This document shows, one piece after another, positions 1 through 6,286 of a stretch of DNA of 10,047 nt. The stretch covers positions 1 through 10,047 of the forward strand of contig DASXMX010000627.1 of the NCBI GenBank assembly GCA_036495445.1. Direction: 5' to 3'. The notes beneath the pieces are model-generated. The model ran no database searches and was not told where the DNA came from. It was given only the letters and a program-made list of their open reading frames with translations. Position 1 is the stretch's first letter, and each line of letters opens with the position of its first letter. The stretch is from DASXMX01 sp036495445. Its GTDB lineage: Bacteria > Planctomycetota > Phycisphaerae > Tepidisphaerales > Tepidisphaeraceae. Both the position numbers and the translations under genes were made by a program.

Positions 1-1152
1 GTCGGCCAACGTGGCCGCGGCGGTGCTGCCGGCCGCGCCCAAGGTGATCGTGCCGGTACCCGCCGGCCCGTTCGTCACCGCCCCGGCCGATCCGGTGCTG
101 CCGAGGTTGAACGACATCGTCCCCGCATCGATCGCCACGCCACCGGTGAAGGTATTGGCGCCGCGAAGATCGATCGTTCCGGCATTCGTCGAGCCGATCG
201 TGATGCCGAAATTGCCGCCGAGCTGCGAGAGGGTGCCGCGGAACCCGATCAGCCCCGAGGCATTCGTCGCCGCGACCGTCAGGTTGTTTTCAAGCATCAC
301 CGTATTGCTGGCGCTGAAGACGACGCCGCTGGTGTTGCTGCTGGAGTTCGTGATCGAATCCGCGCCGGTGCCGCCGATCACGAAGTTCTGTGCGATCCCG
401 CTCTCCGCACTCGTGAAGGCCAGGGTGACGGCGTCGGCGCCGGTGCCGAGCGTGACGAGGTTGTTTGCCGAGCCGAGGGCGTTGTTGCCGCTGTTGCTGC
501 CGCCGTTGACGGTGACGGTGCCCTGGGAGATCACGAACCCGCCCGTGCCACTATTCGCCGCGCCCAAGGTCAGGTTCCCCGTCCCGGTCTTGGTGATCTG
601 ATTGCTTCCCATGCCGAGCACGGACGAGATCGTGGCTGTCCCGGCGATGTCGAGGTTGCCGGATGCGGCAAGCGAGACGGTGATCGTCCCGGAGCCGTTC
701 ACGATGTTCATCGTCCCGCCCGAGGCGACGTAAAGCAGGTCCAACGTCGAGGGGGCGACCGAATTCCCGCCGCCGTTGAGCGTCAGCGCGCCGGTTGTCG
801 AGGCCGTGCCGTTCTGGATCGTCAGGGATTGCGTGGCGTCCAGGTCGTCCAAGGTGCCGATGTTCAGGTTGAAACCGTTGGCATCGGAGAACGTCGTCGA
901 CGAATACGAGCCGGAGAACGTCATGTCGCTGCCGGCGCCCGGCGAGCCCGCCGAGTAACTGCCTGACGAGGTCAGGTCCGTGTTGCCGCTGACGACGTTA
1001 TCCGCGGTGTTCGCGCGTGCCGGCTGTGTCCCGAATGCCGGGCACAGCAGCATCCCGCCCACCGCCGCCGCCAAGGCGGCACGCACCCGTTTTGACCCGC
1101 GGCAGCTCAAGCCGCCATCGGCGATCTGCACAACCTGACGCTGTAAACACAT
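1..1152 (-). CDS. Secreted autotransporter-repeat (PATR-like) beta-strand protein, N-terminal part
   Basis: The minus-strand frame is open without a stop from the ATG at 1152 to the left edge (384 codons, C-terminus missing). GAGAGG lies about 8 bases upstream of the ATG. Residues 1-47 look like a long Sec signal peptide: a basic stretch (SKRVR, 20-24), a hydrophobic core of about 25-40, and a probable cleavage after ARA-47. The rest is rich in Gly, Ser, Thr and Asn with very few charges, as in beta-helical surface proteins. Two stretches resemble autotransporter-associated beta-strand (PATR) repeats: about 186-217 (ITKTGTGNLTLGAANSGTGG, then a VISQGTV-type end) and about 326-348 (DLRGANTFTGG, then AIDAGTM). 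In planctomycetes such proteins are exported and often end in a sorting or autotransporter domain, which would lie outside the window. The function is probably cell-surface or adhesive; this is inferred from the family. No ligand can be named. Confidence 0.85.
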   Translation of the reverse strand, partial: MCLQRQVVQIADGGLSCRGSKRVRAALAAAVGGMLLCPAFGTQPARANTADNVVSGNTDLTSSGSYSAGSPGAGSDMTFSGSYSSTTFSDANGFNLNIGTLDDLDATQSLTIQNGTASTTGALTLNGGGNSVAPSTLDLLYVASGGTMNIVNGSGTITVSLAASGNLDIAGTATISSVLGMGSNQITKTGTGNLTLGAANSGTGGFVISQGTVTVNGGSNSGNNALGSANNLVTLGTGADAVTLAFTSAESGIAQNFVIGGTGADSITNSSSNTSGVVFSASNTVMLENNLTVAATNASGLIGFRGTLSQLGGNFGITIGSTNAGTIDLRGANTFTGGVAIDAGTMSFNLGSTGSAGAVTNGPAGTGTITLGAAGSTAAATLAD

Positions 1153-1453
1153 TCCGTTTCCCTCTCGAATCCGCCTCAACGAACGCTGCGACACCGGAAG
1201 CGAACCCGCGGCCGGCCCGAACGAGTCGGCTGCTCCTGAGTTCCAATCGGGTTGTGGCAGGATGCCTTTCCGCTGCGACGGGCTCCGCCCGGCAACGGTG
1301 GCCATAACAAGCCCCCATCGACAAGGTACCTTCCTCCCATCTCGAATCAACCCGTCGGGGGTGGTCCGACGCGCTATTATTCGAAGTCTTGTCGCTTTCG
1401 TGCCCTTCATCGGGCGGGAGAAAGACGGGGCGGCCCCGCGCGTGTCACTGGAC
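1153..1453. other. Intergenic leader between the repeat protein and the dehydrogenase
   Basis: There is no convincing gene here; long frames on both strands are compositional shadows. For the minus-strand transcript of the downstream repeat protein this is the probable 5' leader. It contains a stem-loop at 1270-1298: on the minus strand CCGTTGC and CGGGC pair with GCCCG and GCAGCGG around a GGA loop, with a 2-base bulge. It also holds a 10-bp palindrome AAGGTACCTT at 1323-1332. No clear sigma-70 promoter was recognised. Confidence 0.5.
1421..1438 (-). terminator. Weak terminator-like hairpin after the dehydrogenase
   Basis: Read on the minus strand, a CGGGG-CCG-CCCCG hairpin (stem 5 bp, loop 3) begins about 15 bases after the dehydrogenase TAA and is followed by TCTTTCTC. 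It is short and the T-tract is poor, so it could be chance in GC-rich DNA. Its position between two same-strand genes supports a terminator. Confidence 0.3.
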
Positions 1454-2497
1454 TTAGGCGGGCAACCGTGCCGCCCGTCGCGTCTTCGGCCGGTGAGTCG
1501 TCCAGCGGGCCAGTTCGGGCGTCACGGCCCATTTGAGCGGCTTGCCGCTGACGTAGCGTTGCAGTTCGTCGACCATGTACCGGCCCATCCGCCGGCACTC
1601 GGCGCCGATCGAGCCGGCCAGGTGCGGCGTCAGCACCACGTTCGGCAGCGTGTACAGCGGCGAGTTCCGGTCGGGCGGTTCCCGCTCGGCCACGTCCAGC
1701 ACGGCCTGCAAATCGGGCCGCCGGGCCAACACGTCCAGCATCTGGCGCTCGCGAATGATCTGGCCGCGGGCGGTGTTGATCAGCGTCGCGCCGGGCCGCA
1801 TCGAGGCGACATGCTCGCCAGTGATGAGGCCGCGGGTCTCGGGAAGCAACGGCGTATGAAGCGAGACGACGTCACTGGTTCGGAACAACTCATCCAGCGA
1901 CACCCGCTCGACGCCCAGCGCCTGCGCCTCGCCGTCGGTCAGGAACGGGTCGTACGCCAGCACCCGCAGCTCAAACGGCTCAAGCATCCGCAGCAGCGTC
2001 CGCGCGACCATCCCCATCGAGACCAGGCCGATCGCGCTCCCATAGCAGCCCGGCCCGGCGTGGCCGTGTCGGTCGGGGAAGGCCCGCTCCTCGCGCACCT
2101 GGCGGGCCAGTTGCCAGCCGTGCTTGAGCGAAAACAGGATCGTGGCCAGCGTGTACTCGGCCACCGGCACCGCGTTGGCGGCGTAGGCGGTTGTCACCTC
2201 GATGCCGCGAGCCCAGACCGCGTCGGTGAGGATCGGCCCGGCGGCGCCGGCGCCGTGGAAGATCGCCTTGAGCCGCGGGGCGGCCTGCAGGAACCGCTCG
2301 TCGATCAGCGGCCCGCCCCAGCCGGTGAAGATCACCTCGGCCGCGGCCAGCAGGCTTGCGTCGGCCGCGATCGATTGGCGCGTCCGCGGCGGCGCGACCA
2401 TCTCCACCCACCGCGCGATGTCCTGCTGCTCCTGCGGACCGTAGACCAACTCGAAGGCCGAGCGGTCGAGGATGTACAGTCCCTGCAGACGCTTCAT
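1454..2497 (-). CDS. D-isomer-specific 2-hydroxyacid dehydrogenase (NAD-binding)
   Basis: The product has 347 residues, a normal length for the D-2-hydroxyacid dehydrogenase family, cytosolic enzymes that reversibly reduce 2-keto acids with NAD(H). The catalytic triad is visible: Arg244 in NTARGQII, Glu271 in LDVAEREP, and His292 in LTPHLAGS. The Rossmann loop lies at about 155-165 and reads GLVSMG instead of the usual GxGxxG, so the middle glycine is Ser. AYDPF with Asp183 at the end of the second strand suggests NAD rather than NADP. The substrate-binding halves are about 1-125 and 300-347. The ATG at 2497 gives a complete family N-terminus; there is no strong Shine-Dalgarno. It lies 43 bp after the pseudopilin gene on the same strand and may share its transcript. 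In planctomycetes such enzymes are often found with sugar or sugar-acid catabolism genes. The substrate cannot be read from the sequence. Confidence 0.94.
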   Translation of the reverse strand: MKRLQGLYILDRSAFELVYGPQEQQDIARWVEMVAPPRTRQSIAADASLLAAAEVIFTGWGGPLIDERFLQAAPRLKAIFHGAGAAGPILTDAVWARGIEVTTAYAANAVPVAEYTLATILFSLKHGWQLARQVREERAFPDRHGHAGPGCYGSAIGLVSMGMVARTLLRMLEPFELRVLAYDPFLTDGEAQALGVERVSLDELFRTSDVVSLHTPLLPETRGLITGEHVASMRPGATLINTARGQIIRERQMLDVLARRPDLQAVLDVAEREPPDRNSPLYTLPNVVLTPHLAGSIGAECRRMGRYMVDELQRYVSGKPLKWAVTPELARWTTHRPKTRRAARLPA

Positions 2498-2540
2498 GAT
2501 ACATTCTAGTACGCGGGAGCGACGCGGCTGTTACGTTCGA

Positions 2541-3407
2541 TTACGGTAAAGTCGGCCAGATCTTGGTGTTGGGCCACATCGGCACGGGGTCCTGGTCGGC
2601 GGTGACGGGGACCGACTCGGCGTGCCCATCCACGTACGCGATGTTCAGCCAACCGGCCTCCATTTGCAGCGTGTGCGTGGCCGACTTGAACGTGCCGTTC
2701 ATCGGCTCGATCTGGTGCACGGGCATCGAGTCCTCGCCCAGCATTCCCAGTTCCGTCGGCGGATTCCCGGTCGGCGAAGGGCTCGCGGGGCTCCACAGCG
2801 CATCCAGGTGCAGGGCGATTGGGTTGTAATACTCGTCCTGGATGCTCTGGCCGTCGGCAAACAGCAGGGTGTCGGACGCGTGGCGGATCTGGCCGACCTT
2901 CCAGGTGTTGGGCACCCACTGCCCGCCGATGGCCTGCCCGCCCACCCCGGCGCCGAGGATCCCGTTGTATTTGTAAGTCGCCCAGTGCGCCTGCTGGATC
3001 GACGCGGCGGCGGTCGCGACGTCAACCGACGGGCAGACGCGGTTCTGCCAGGTCTTGATGCCGTAGTAGCCGAGCACGTCGAAGAGCCGGTCCCCGGCCC
3101 AGTGCACGCCGTCCCAACTGTTCGCGTTCTTCGCGTTCCCGGAGGCGCTGAACAGCGGGAACGAGCCCTTGGTCTCGTTCTGGTACATCGCGGTGGCGGT
3201 GGCGAGCTGGCGGAGGTTGCTGAGGCACTTGATCATCTGCGCCTGCTCGCGGGCCTTGTTCAGGGCCGGCAGGAGGATCGAGATCAGCACGCCGATGATG
3301 CCGATCACGACCAGCAGTTCGACCAGCGTAAAACCTCGGTCGTTACGGACCGCGAGGCGGGCGGACGCGGCGGACGAGGTCACCCATGAGGTGGGGCGCG
3401 CACTCAT
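2541..3407 (-). CDS. Type II/IV pseudopilin-like protein, DUF1559-like with H-X9-DG-type C-terminus
   Basis: The product has 288 residues. The start at 3407 is chosen because a perfect AAGGAG (3415-3420) lies 7 bases upstream; the frame extends 26 codons further but that extension has no such site. After a basic N-terminus comes the prepilin motif RGFTLVELLVVIGIIGVLIS, with predicted cleavage and methylation at Gly25-Phe26 and the conserved Glu30. The hydrophobic helix (26-48) runs into KAREQAQMIKCLSNLRQL, the usual start of the pilin spine. Near the C-terminus AYVDGHAESV (258-267) matches the DG signature of the planctomycete pseudopilin family, and the last residues are PTLP. The protein is probably processed by a prepilin peptidase and held in the inner membrane or a pseudopilus. 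Planctomycete genomes carry many paralogues, often beside LacI-type regulators; a LacI remnant lies upstream here. The exact role is unknown. Confidence 0.93.
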   Translation of the reverse strand: MSARPTSWVTSSAASARLAVRNDRGFTLVELLVVIGIIGVLISILLPALNKAREQAQMIKCLSNLRQLATATAMYQNETKGSFPLFSASGNAKNANSWDGVHWAGDRLFDVLGYYGIKTWQNRVCPSVDVATAAASIQQAHWATYKYNGILGAGVGGQAIGGQWVPNTWKVGQIRHASDTLLFADGQSIQDEYYNPIALHLDALWSPASPSPTGNPPTELGMLGEDSMPVHQIEPMNGTFKSATHTLQMEAGWLNIAYVDGHAESVPVTADQDPVPMWPNTKIWPTLP

Positions 3408-3414
3408 TACAGTG

Positions 3415-3420
3415 CTCCTT
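3415..3420 (-). promoter_or_regulatory. Shine-Dalgarno AAGGAG of the pseudopilin gene
   Basis: A perfect AAGGAG on the minus strand with 7 bases to the ATG at 3407. It decides the start codon over the longer frame that begins at 3485. Confidence 0.85.
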
Positions 3421-3462
3421 CGCAAGAAGACATGAACTTCCATCGAAAACACCGCGTCCAGA

Positions 3463-3552
3463 GAAACTTTCAACAGAATTTCCATGGAATATCACTAAAT
3501 TATCTCGATAAATCCCTGGGAATTGAGTCAGGTGCCTCAACTCCAAGGGATT
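3463..3552. promoter_or_regulatory. AT-rich regulatory leader with nested dyads upstream of the pseudopilin gene
   Basis: About 55-145 bp upstream of the pseudopilin start the base composition falls sharply from the GC-rich background and several dyads follow each other: GAAAcTTTC (3463-3471), TTCCATGGAA (3480-3489), TTATC-tc-GATAA (3500-3511), and a long inverted repeat with arms 3511-3527 and 3536-3552 that match at 15 of 17 positions around the 8-base loop TCAGGTGC. GAAA/TTTC half-sites with short spacing are typical of LacI-family operators, and a LacI remnant lies just upstream. The long repeat could equally be an RNA hairpin. It is not followed by a T-tract on either strand, which argues against a simple terminator. 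Confidence 0.5.
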
Positions 3553-3662
3553 CCCACGTTATTGCCCGGGGGCGTTCACTCGGGGTGAACCGGCCGTCCT
3601 TGGCAGCGGGGGTTGGGCTTCCAAACCCATTGACCGCGCGAGCGCGGCATCTCGTCGTCGGA
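3553..3662. other. Short gap between the LacI remnant and the dyad region
   Basis: About 110 bases follow the LacI stop codon. I see no gene or clear element here beyond a CCCGGG palindrome near 3567. Confidence 0.4.
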
Positions 3663-3872
3663 TCATACGTCCGATGCGGCCGCGAGTGCGGCGGGGGCGG
3701 CGGATTTCCGATCCGCGCCGGGCGGCATCAGCAACGGTTCGATCAGCAGCGTGGCATGGCGCCGCTCGTCCGGATGGGCCATCCGCCAGAGCAGTTGCTG
3801 AACGCCCCGGCGGCCGACGAGTTCGAGCCCGATGTCCACGATCGCCGGGGCGGGCGAGATCTCGGTCGTGCC
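3663..3872 (-). pseudogene. C-terminal remnant of a LacI-family transcriptional regulator
   Basis: In the minus-strand frame ending with TGA at 3663-3665, about 69 residues read like the end of a LacI/PBP1-like sugar-binding domain: TTEISPAPAIVDIGLELVGR, then a helix RGVQQLLWRM, and a final strand LLIEPLL. This corresponds to the family pattern of a variable T-T segment, a Gly-Arg-Arg-containing helix ending LL-R, and an I-E-P-x-L strand near the C-terminus. The helix-turn-helix and most of the effector domain are missing. Upstream the frame enters the repeat at 3876-3980 and meets TAA at 3906-3908, so no full regulator can be made. The remnant is on the same strand as the pseudopilin gene, in the arrangement usual for planctomycetes, and probably once regulated it. 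Identification rests on recognised pattern only; an unrelated C-terminus is possible. Confidence 0.62.
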
Positions 3873-3875
3873 CGG

Positions 3876-3980
3876 CCTCCGGGAGAGGGTAGGGGTGAGG
3901 GGGGATTACGAGCGCCACACCTGCTGTTCGGTAGTCTCCTCCGGCGTCCCCTCACCCCAGCGCTCTCCAAAAGGAGAGGG
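3876..3980. repeat. Inverted pair of CCCCTCACCCC/GGAGAGGG repeats (REPIN- or MITE-like)
   Basis: Two copies of a repeat face each other: GAGAGGGTAGGGGTGAGGGG at 3883-3902 and its near reverse complement CCCCTCACCCCAGCGCTCTC at 3948-3967 (17 of 20 match), separated by 45 bases. The right copy ends in its own small hairpin CTCTCC-AAAA-GGAGAG (3963-3978); the left copy has CCTCC/GGGAGAGG in the mirrored place. Similar CCCTCACCC...CCCTCTCC sequences occur dispersed in many GC-rich genomes and are often mistranslated as PLTPTLS-type peptides. Here the element sits exactly at the broken edge of the LacI remnant. Confidence 0.6.
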
Positions 3981-4053
3981 AGCACGAGTGGCGACGCATG
4001 ATACGATGAGCCGGCGGACAGTTCCGCGCCGAACTCGATCGAGGGACAATCCC

Positions 4054-4512
4054 ATGAGCCAGGATGTCGTCGATGCGGACGCCGAGGCGCTCGTGCATTT
4101 CCTCCGGGACCGCGACGTCTTCTGCCCGCTGTGTCGTTACAACCTGCGCGGGCTGACCGTGCCGCGCTGCCCCGAGTGCGGGCGCGAGTTGCGGCTGTCG
4201 GTGGGGCTCACCGAGCCGTTCCTGCGGGCGTGGATCACGCTGGCCGTCGCGACCTGCGCGGCCGCGGGGATCGGCGTCCTGTTCGCGTGGCTGGTGGCCA
4301 CTGCGGGCTGGCCGAACGGGTCCGGCGGCCGCGAGCAGATTCTGCGGATGCTGGTCGCCTTCTTCATCGCCACGATCCCGGCTGCCCTCGGCGTGCTCGC
4401 CGCCCGCCGGCGGTTCGTCAGACTCGACAAGGCCATCCAATGGCGCATCGCGGCATTCACTACTGTCGTAATCGTCGTTGCATTCTGCCTGATGCTCGCC
4501 ACGATCCGCTGA
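4054..4512 (+). CDS. Zinc-ribbon membrane protein with three predicted helices
   Basis: The product has 152 residues. The ATG at 4054 is chosen because GAGGGA (4041-4046) lies 7 bases upstream and it directly precedes the conserved domain; the open frame further upstream covers the repeat element. Residues 24-43 form a CxxC...CPECG zinc ribbon (CPLCRYNLRGLTVPRCPECG, with Cys24, 27, 39 and 42). Three hydrophobic segments follow at about 60-84, 99-118 and 131-150, separated by charged loops such as AARRRFVRLDK. It shares the zinc-ribbon type with the proteins of the minus-strand operon, but here the ribbon is N-terminal to the helices. It is convergent with that operon, only 30 bp from its last gene. 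It would sit in the cytoplasmic membrane with the ribbon in the cytosol. The ribbon may bind protein or nucleic acid; no function is known to me. A weak TACGAT -10-like element lies at 4002-4007. Confidence 0.8.
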   Translation: MSQDVVDADAEALVHFLRDRDVFCPLCRYNLRGLTVPRCPECGRELRLSVGLTEPFLRAWITLAVATCAAAGIGVLFAWLVATAGWPNGSGGREQILRMLVAFFIATIPAALGVLAARRRFVRLDKAIQWRIAAFTTVVIVVAFCLMLATIR

Positions 4513-4542
4513 TCGCCAGCCGCATGTCCGGCTTAACCCGGT

Positions 4543-5106
4543 TCATCGCGTCGTGGGGTGTGTTGCCACCTCTCCCCCCGTCGCCGGTCCCGCCTTCCGA
4601 GCATCGATGGTCGCTTGGGCGCAGGTTGCACCCACACCGCGGGCAACGCCCGTCGGCATCCGGCGGGGGCGCCGGCGGGCGAGCCACCAGAGCGGCAGGA
4701 CCGCCGCCGCCACGCACCCGAGCCAGGGCGGCATGCCGACGATCATCGCCGACCCGCGGAAATCCCGCGGGCGAACCGGCTTGTATGTCACGAGCCCGGC
4801 GGTGAAGCCCAGGCGCGTCCCGCCCCAGTCCCACCGCGTCGGGTCCGCCGTCGCCCGCCAAGACGGCGGATACGCCGCCCCCTCCCACCCCAGTTCCCGT
4901 TGCCCCCACACGCCCCAGTCGTTGCACACCCGGGCGAGCCGGAACTGGTGATTGAAGCTCATCGCCGAGTACGAGACCGCGTCCCGATTGAACCGCCCGA
5001 AACTCACGGCGTCCCAATGTCCGTAACTATCGAGCCAAACCACGACCGCGAACACCCACAGCAGCAGGCTCAGCACGGACGAGAGGGTGAACAGGCGGCG
5101 GGTCAT
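4543..5106 (-). CDS. Zinc-ribbon membrane paralogue 6, last in the array, frameshifted tail (probable pseudogene)
   Basis: This is the distal gene of the ATGA-linked array. The start MTRRLFTLSS at 5106 overlaps the TGA of the preceding gene and matches the N-termini of its paralogues. A first membrane helix spans about 7-27 and a second about 122-143, preceded by the family-like P-x-W (MPPW) and followed by ARRRPR. After about residue 148 the frame departs from the family: the open frame ends in an unrelated tail without a CxxC. Shifting by one base in the CGCCCCCGCC stretch near 4660-4675 recovers GRCPRCGCNLRPSDHRCSEG, a clear zinc ribbon that is itself degenerate: Tyr is replaced by Cys, CPEC has become CSEG, and the last cysteine is missing. 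That frame has no stop until 4460, inside the opposite gene. I read this as a 187-residue product with a damaged C-terminus; a sequencing error cannot explain the lost cysteine. Confidence 0.7.
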   Translation of the reverse strand: MTRRLFTLSSVLSLLLWVFAVVVWLDSYGHWDAVSFGRFNRDAVSYSAMSFNHQFRLARVCNDWGVWGQRELGWEGAAYPPSWRATADPTRWDWGGTRLGFTAGLVTYKPVRPRDFRGSAMIVGMPPWLGCVAAAVLPLWWLARRRPRRMPTGVARGVGATCAQATIDARKAGPATGGEVATHPTTR

Positions 5107-5618
5107 GGCGTTGCCTTGTCGTCCGATGGTATCGCCGATCCGCATTCGGGGCAGCGCTCGTTGCTGGCGCGCAGGTCATATCCGCAGCCGAGACAGAGCC
5201 CCATGCGTCTCCGCATTCGCGCCCTACGCCATCTCCAGACGCACCAAAGCGGCAGCGTGGTCTCAATCGTCAAAATGAACCCCATCGGAACGGCAACGGC
5301 CCGAGCCGACCCCAGATACGCTCCTCGCGAAATGATCGCGGCCCGTCCCGTTCCGAAGCCCATCCACTTTGGCCTGAAGGCGGTGTCGGCGATGAACAGC
5401 ACGTCGGACCGGTCCCTGGAGGTGACATAGACCAACGGGGCAAAAGCGACCGGATGGCGGTAGAAGATGAGCTTCCCGTGCGCGACACAGATGGATGAAG
5501 TCTCGCCATCTACCGAAGGCAAACAAGGCGTGAGGCAACTTCGCACCCAGAGCGCAGCCGTTACCACGCAAAGCGGCAGCGACAGCACGAAGGCAGGGGC
5601 CGACAGTCGCCGGGTCAT
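5103..5618 (-). CDS. Zinc-ribbon membrane paralogue 5
   Basis: The product has 171 residues. The ATG at 5618 overlaps the preceding gene's TGA (ATGA), and its own TGA overlaps the next ATG in the same way, so translation is probably coupled at both ends. The start MTRRLSAP matches the paralogues. A first membrane helix spans about 7-27 (ending ALWVRS), a variable domain about 28-104, a second helix about 105-127, and a basic stretch RWRRARMRRR at 129-138. The C-terminal zinc ribbon is CLGCGYDLRASNERCPECGS with Cys142, 145, 156 and 159, followed by a short acidic tail. This is the shortest full member, mainly through a reduced middle domain, and it lacks the P-x-W seen before the second helix in some paralogues. 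The likely topology puts both termini in the cytosol and the middle domain outside. The function is unknown. Confidence 0.82.
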   Translation of the reverse strand: MTRRLSAPAFVLSLPLCVVTAALWVRSCLTPCLPSVDGETSSICVAHGKLIFYRHPVAFAPLVYVTSRDRSDVLFIADTAFRPKWMGFGTGRAAIISRGAYLGSARAVAVPMGFILTIETTLPLWCVWRWRRARMRRRMGLCLGCGYDLRASNERCPECGSAIPSDDKATP

Positions 5619-6286
5619 GCTCGCTTCTCCACTTTCGAGCCGAGCGGCGCCCCACATTCGGGGCATCGGTCCGCGCTGGCGCGGAGATCGTATCCGCACG
5701 CGGGGCAGCACCCCGCGGCGGCTCTGGAACGTCGCCGCCTGCGCCGCAAGGACGATCGGACGAGCCAGATCAGGCAGGGCAGGAACAGGGCCAACGCGAT
5801 CCACCAATCGGGAATGATCGCGTATGCAAGCCCGGCCGACGGCTGGCTCCCGAACCGCGCGACGAGCACGCCGCGGCCATCCAATTTCACGTCGGTCGGG
5901 TCGATGCTGCCGACGGAATAGCCGGAGTGAGGACCGAAGCGCGTCGCCGATTCAACCGTGCCGAACAGGTATGTGAACTTTGACAGATAGATCAGGCCCC
6001 GGCCGCTGTAAACGCTGTATTGCGCGACCCGCGGCTCCGTGGCGCCTCGTCGCAGCAACGTGAGCATGTCGCCGTGCCAGTAGCTTCGAGCCCAAAGGAC
6101 AACCGTCGCGATGCAAAGCAGCAGCGAGACCACCGATGCGACGATAAGAGCGGATCTGCGAATCGGGTGGTCCCGGAACCGAGGGTGCAAGGCCCCACGG
6201 GTTTCATGGAGTCCGCTGCCAAATCCGGGAGTGCTTGCACCGTCCGTTTTGGTTCGAACACCGCGCTCACGCAGTCGGGGAATCAT
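5615..6286 (-). CDS. Zinc-ribbon membrane paralogue 4, with an N-terminal extension
   Basis: The product has 223 residues from the ATG at 6286, which overlaps the TGA of the preceding gene. Unlike the other array members it has about 40 extra basic and polar residues (RERGVRTKTDG and beyond) before the helix, which begins after PIRRSA at about 45 and runs to 66 (ending VVLWARS). The middle domain covers about 68-157. The second helix, about 159-178, is preceded by IIPDWW, a form of the family P-x-W motif, and followed by a run of six arginines at 181-186. The zinc ribbon is CPACGYDLRASADRCPECGA with Cys194, 197, 208 and 211. The extension could be real or could reflect initiation at a later codon, but the ATGA overlap shared with every other junction favours this start. 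It is a membrane protein with no assigned function. Confidence 0.82.
   Translation of the reverse strand: MIPRLRERGVRTKTDGASTPGFGSGLHETRGALHPRFRDHPIRRSALIVASVVSLLLCIATVVLWARSYWHGDMLTLLRRGATEPRVAQYSVYSGRGLIYLSKFTYLFGTVESATRFGPHSGYSVGSIDPTDVKLDGRGVLVARFGSQPSAGLAYAIIPDWWIALALFLPCLIWLVRSSLRRRRRRSRAAAGCCPACGYDLRASADRCPECGAPLGSKVEKRA

Noticed and set aside
1170..1330. A cyclic-di-GMP (GEMM) or cobalamin riboswitch before the repeat protein
   Set aside because: The conserved core sequences of either class could not be found; only a generic hairpin is present.
2495..2504. Alternative start of the dehydrogenase at the ATG at 2504
   Set aside because: It is in another frame and yields only an Arg-rich shadow.
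1262..2509. A 415-codon open frame on the plus strand opposite the dehydrogenase
   Set aside because: It is an Arg/His/Gln-rich antisense shadow of a GC-rich gene with a full catalytic triad; the composition is not protein-like.
3432..4001. A plus-strand open frame across the dyad region, the LacI remnant and the repeats
   Set aside because: It spans several non-coding elements, lacks a ribosome-binding site and a coherent domain, and reads through the repeat as an ALSKRRG-type peptide.
4660..4680. Programmed -1 frameshift restoring the zinc ribbon of paralogue 6
   Set aside because: There is no proper X-XXY-YYZ slippery heptamer in the zero frame, and the recovered ribbon lacks its last cysteine and a nearby stop.
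4558..5430. A 290-codon plus-strand open frame opposite paralogues 5 and 6
   Set aside because: It is Arg/Pro/His-rich and antisense to conserved helices and a zinc ribbon.
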